From Desulfobacteraceae bacterium (GTDB lineage Bacteria; Desulfobacterota; DSM-4660; Desulfatiglandales; HGW-15), in NCBI GenBank assembly GCA_003819975.1, contig RPPU01000242.1:1-6889 (forward strand): a stretch of DNA of 6,889 bases. The letters are read 5' to 3'. A program made the translations under genes and the position numbers. Position 1 is the first letter of the stretch. The number at the start of each line of letters is the position of its first letter. Shown here one piece after another: positions 5,709 to 6,889 of this stretch. Below the pieces are notes generated by a model that had not been told where the DNA came from, did not search any database, and worked only from the letters and a program-made list of their open reading frames with translations.

Positions 5709-5763
5709 ACTTTAGTCACTTTAGGCACTTTAAACTTTAGTCACTTCTTTGCTGCTTTAGGCC
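5709..5763. repeat. Tandem array of 9-bp ACTTTAG(T/G)C units
   Basis: ACTTTAGTC, ACTTTAGGC, a short ACTTTAA, and ACTTTAGTC follow each other from 5709 to 5742, then a degraded continuation to CTTTAGGCC at 5755-5763. It directly follows the AATCT array. Confidence 0.7.
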
Positions 5764-5770
5764 TTAAAAA

Positions 5771-5812
5771 CGTGAAACGCCAAACGTGAAAAGCAAAAAA
5801 CCCGCAACCGGA
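5771..5812. repeat. Degenerate heptamer array (CGTGAAA-type)
   Basis: CGTGAAA, CGCCAAA, CGTGAAA and AGCAAAA are four successive 7-mers (5771-5798), followed by AACCCGC and AACCGGA, two further related 7-mers. The period equals that of the array at 5862-5910. Confidence 0.6.
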
Positions 5813-5816
5813 CAAC

Positions 5817-5903
5817 TCAACAACTCTTTTTTTTCCGCATGGTAATCGCCCAAACCGCTCCTAAACCCAAGACCAGAAACCATAAACCAGAGACCGGAGA
5901 CCC
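5817..5903 (-). pseudogene. Out-of-frame hydrophobic anchor plus basic tail of the surface protein
   Basis: In a frame different from the current ORF, after a TGA at 5906-5904, the minus strand encodes GSPVSG, then WFLVLGLGAVWAIT, then MRKKKSC and a TGA stop at 5819-5817. A hydrophobic helix followed by a cluster of basic residues and an immediate stop is the typical end of C-terminally anchored or sorted bacterial surface proteins. Joining it to the ORF upstream needs one extra heptamer or two fewer in the array at 5862-5910. An eight-base T run at 5827-5834 lies within the tail codons. Confidence 0.5.
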
Positions 5904-6889
5904 TCAACCCGGTTCGTCGTCCCGATAAAACACCCGCCGCCTCCACCACCGCCTCCGCCGCTTGCGCTCGATCCGCCGCCGCTGGAATTCGTGCCCGCGC
6001 CTTGGATGGCAAACACATAGGGGCTCTTGTCGGCGTCGTCATTGGCCACGGTCACGGTCGCTCCGCTCAAACCGACGGCATCGGGATCGAATTGAATGGT
6101 GAAGAAGGTGGAGCCGTCGGCGCTGACGGAAGAAGATCCCGGCTGGTCGATCACGCTGAAATTTGTCGAGCCGCTCAAAACGACCATGGGGCTGCCGGTC
6201 AATGTCAAGCTTCCGGTCCCGGTGTTATAGATCGTGAAGGTTTTGACCACGCTGACCCCGGACACATACAGGGTACCGAAATCGGTACCGTCCGCGGTTC
6301 CGGGCGTCAGATCGTTGTTCGCGATTTCATTGCCGTTGCCCGTTATGCGGATCTCGGGCCCTACAATGATCAAGGTCCCCGGCACGAAAGCGATGTCATA
6401 ACCCAATTGATGACTGTACAAGCCGGACAACGCGATCTCGTATATTCCCGGGTTGACCGCGCCTTGGGAACTTCCGGTATAAGTCAGCGTGCCGGAAACC
6501 CCGCTGACGGCGTAATCGACCGGCATATAGGTCACGCCGTTGCCGCCGCTGTAGGTCGAGCCGTTATAGGATAAGGTATGATCATTGGCCCGGACCGCGA
6601 GCGGAGAAAGAAACGTCCTTAGAAGCGGATAGGTCTGATCTTCGTAGATGCGCCAAATTTTGGTCGTGCCGCCCACAGCGTCGATGTCCCAGCCCGCAAA
6701 GGTCGCAGGGCGCCTCATCTCGGCCGTGGTTTGGCCGAAGCAGTCCGTTACACTGCCCGTTCCGATACTTATGGCGTTCGTGGCGCCCGAGGTTTGGGTG
6801 TCCCAGAAGCAGTTATCGATCGGGCCGTTGTTCGTTCCCGCCAACGCGCCCTTATGAAGGCTGCCGCTGCCGATCACGCTGCCGGTCAC
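5861..6889 (-). CDS. Large surface protein, C-terminal part: GLUG, MBG and choice-of-anchor D domains, poly-Gly and CFI motif; N-terminus off the right edge
   Basis: 342 residues are visible; the frame is still open at the window's right edge, so the true N-terminus is outside. In order: a GLUG-type adhesin repeat end (CFWDTQTSGAT near 27-37, FGQTTAEMRRPATFAGWD at 51-68, YPLLR at 87-91); an MBG-like beta domain (LAVRANDHTLSYNGSTY... GTLTYTGSSQGAVNPGIY ... FVPGTLII, 97-175); a choice-of-anchor D/HYDIN-like Ig domain (ITGNGNEIANND to FAIQGAG, ~182-299). Then comes a linker with nine glycines and CFIGT (320-324), which resembles the CFI-box found at the C-termini of secreted proteins. Such proteins are secreted adhesin-like or cell-surface repeat proteins. 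Instead of the expected anchor, the frame enters the heptamer array and stops at TAG 5863-5861 (tail WSWV). The protein converges with the ATPase gene across the repeat spacer. Confidence 0.85.
   Translation of the reverse strand: MTGSVIGSGSLHKGALAGTNNGPIDNCFWDTQTSGATNAISIGTGSVTDCFGQTTAEMRRPATFAGWDIDAVGGTTKIWRIYEDQTYPLLRTFLSPLAVRANDHTLSYNGSTYSGGNGVTYMPVDYAVSGVSGTLTYTGSSQGAVNPGIYEIALSGLYSHQLGYDIAFVPGTLIIVGPEIRITGNGNEIANNDLTPGTADGTDFGTLYVSGVSVVKTFTIYNTGTGSLTLTGSPMVVLSGSTNFSVIDQPGSSSVSADGSTFFTIQFDPDAVGLSGATVTVANDDADKSPYVFAIQGAGTNSSGGGSSASGGGGGGGGGCFIGTTNRVEGLRSLVYGFWSWV
5862..5910. repeat. Seven tandem heptamers (NNNACCN) inside the 3' end of the surface-protein gene
   Basis: TAAACCC, AAGACCA, GAAACCA, TAAACCA, GAGACCG, GAGACCC and TCAACCC follow without a gap. 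ACC is fixed at positions 4-6 and A dominates position 2. Because 7 is not a multiple of 3, each unit gained or lost shifts the reading frame of the minus-strand gene that runs through it. Confidence 0.8.

Noticed and set aside
5764..6042. 92-codon minus-strand frame ending FGVSRF
   Set aside because: It is mostly a shadow of the surface-protein gene; it is kept only as one of the three possible frames in the switching hypothesis.

Overview
This is accessory-looking DNA from an uncultured-type bacterium, probably Gram-negative. Genes of about 50-65% GC sit in AT-rich spacers full of short repeats and gene relics. I cannot name the lineage. The mix of NRPS, MbtH, COG1373-type ATPase, GLUG/MBG/choice-of-anchor-D surface protein and short-tandem-repeat spacers would fit Omnitrophota, Elusimicrobiota or a deltaproteobacterium-like group, but this is a guess.

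Left part (1-2420, mainly minus strand): the window opens inside a nonribosomal peptide synthetase reading leftward off the edge. It starts at 1118 and holds only the C-terminal half of a condensation domain followed by the beginning of an adenylation domain. About 1.1 kb upstream on the same strand is an MbtH-like protein, the usual A-domain partner of such enzymes, but it lacks the family's terminal WTDxRP signature. Between them lie, on the plus strand, the last ~95 codons of an MFS transporter (a relic) and a GC-rich stretch of hairpins, including a REP-like palindrome. The cluster looks rearranged.

Middle part (2600-4290): a membrane-anchored, sulfite-oxidase-type molybdopterin oxidoreductase on the minus strand is bracketed by two 95-96 bp inverted-repeat elements. 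The two elements align with each other and look like diverged copies of one MITE. The upstream copy creates a spurious 60-codon N-terminal extension of the gene, so its real start is 3500. Further right is a 37-codon relic of a REP-associated (IS200-like, RAYT) transposase and a nested hairpin.

Right part (4270-6889): a complete AAA ATPase/DUF4143 protein on the plus strand has a consensus promoter (TTGACA-17-TATATT) ending 7 bases before its ATG, which suggests a leaderless mRNA. A 10-bp-arm inverted repeat overlaps the -35 box. Downstream, almost the entire spacer is made of tandem repeats with 7-, 8- and 9-bp units. The final heptamer array lies inside the 3' end of a large minus-strand surface protein (GLUG, MBG, choice-of-anchor D, poly-Gly, CFI motif). 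The present frame stops inside the array, while another frame continues into a hydrophobic helix plus RKKK tail, which looks like the original membrane anchor. Gain or loss of heptamers could therefore switch the C-terminus; this is the most interesting hypothesis in the window.
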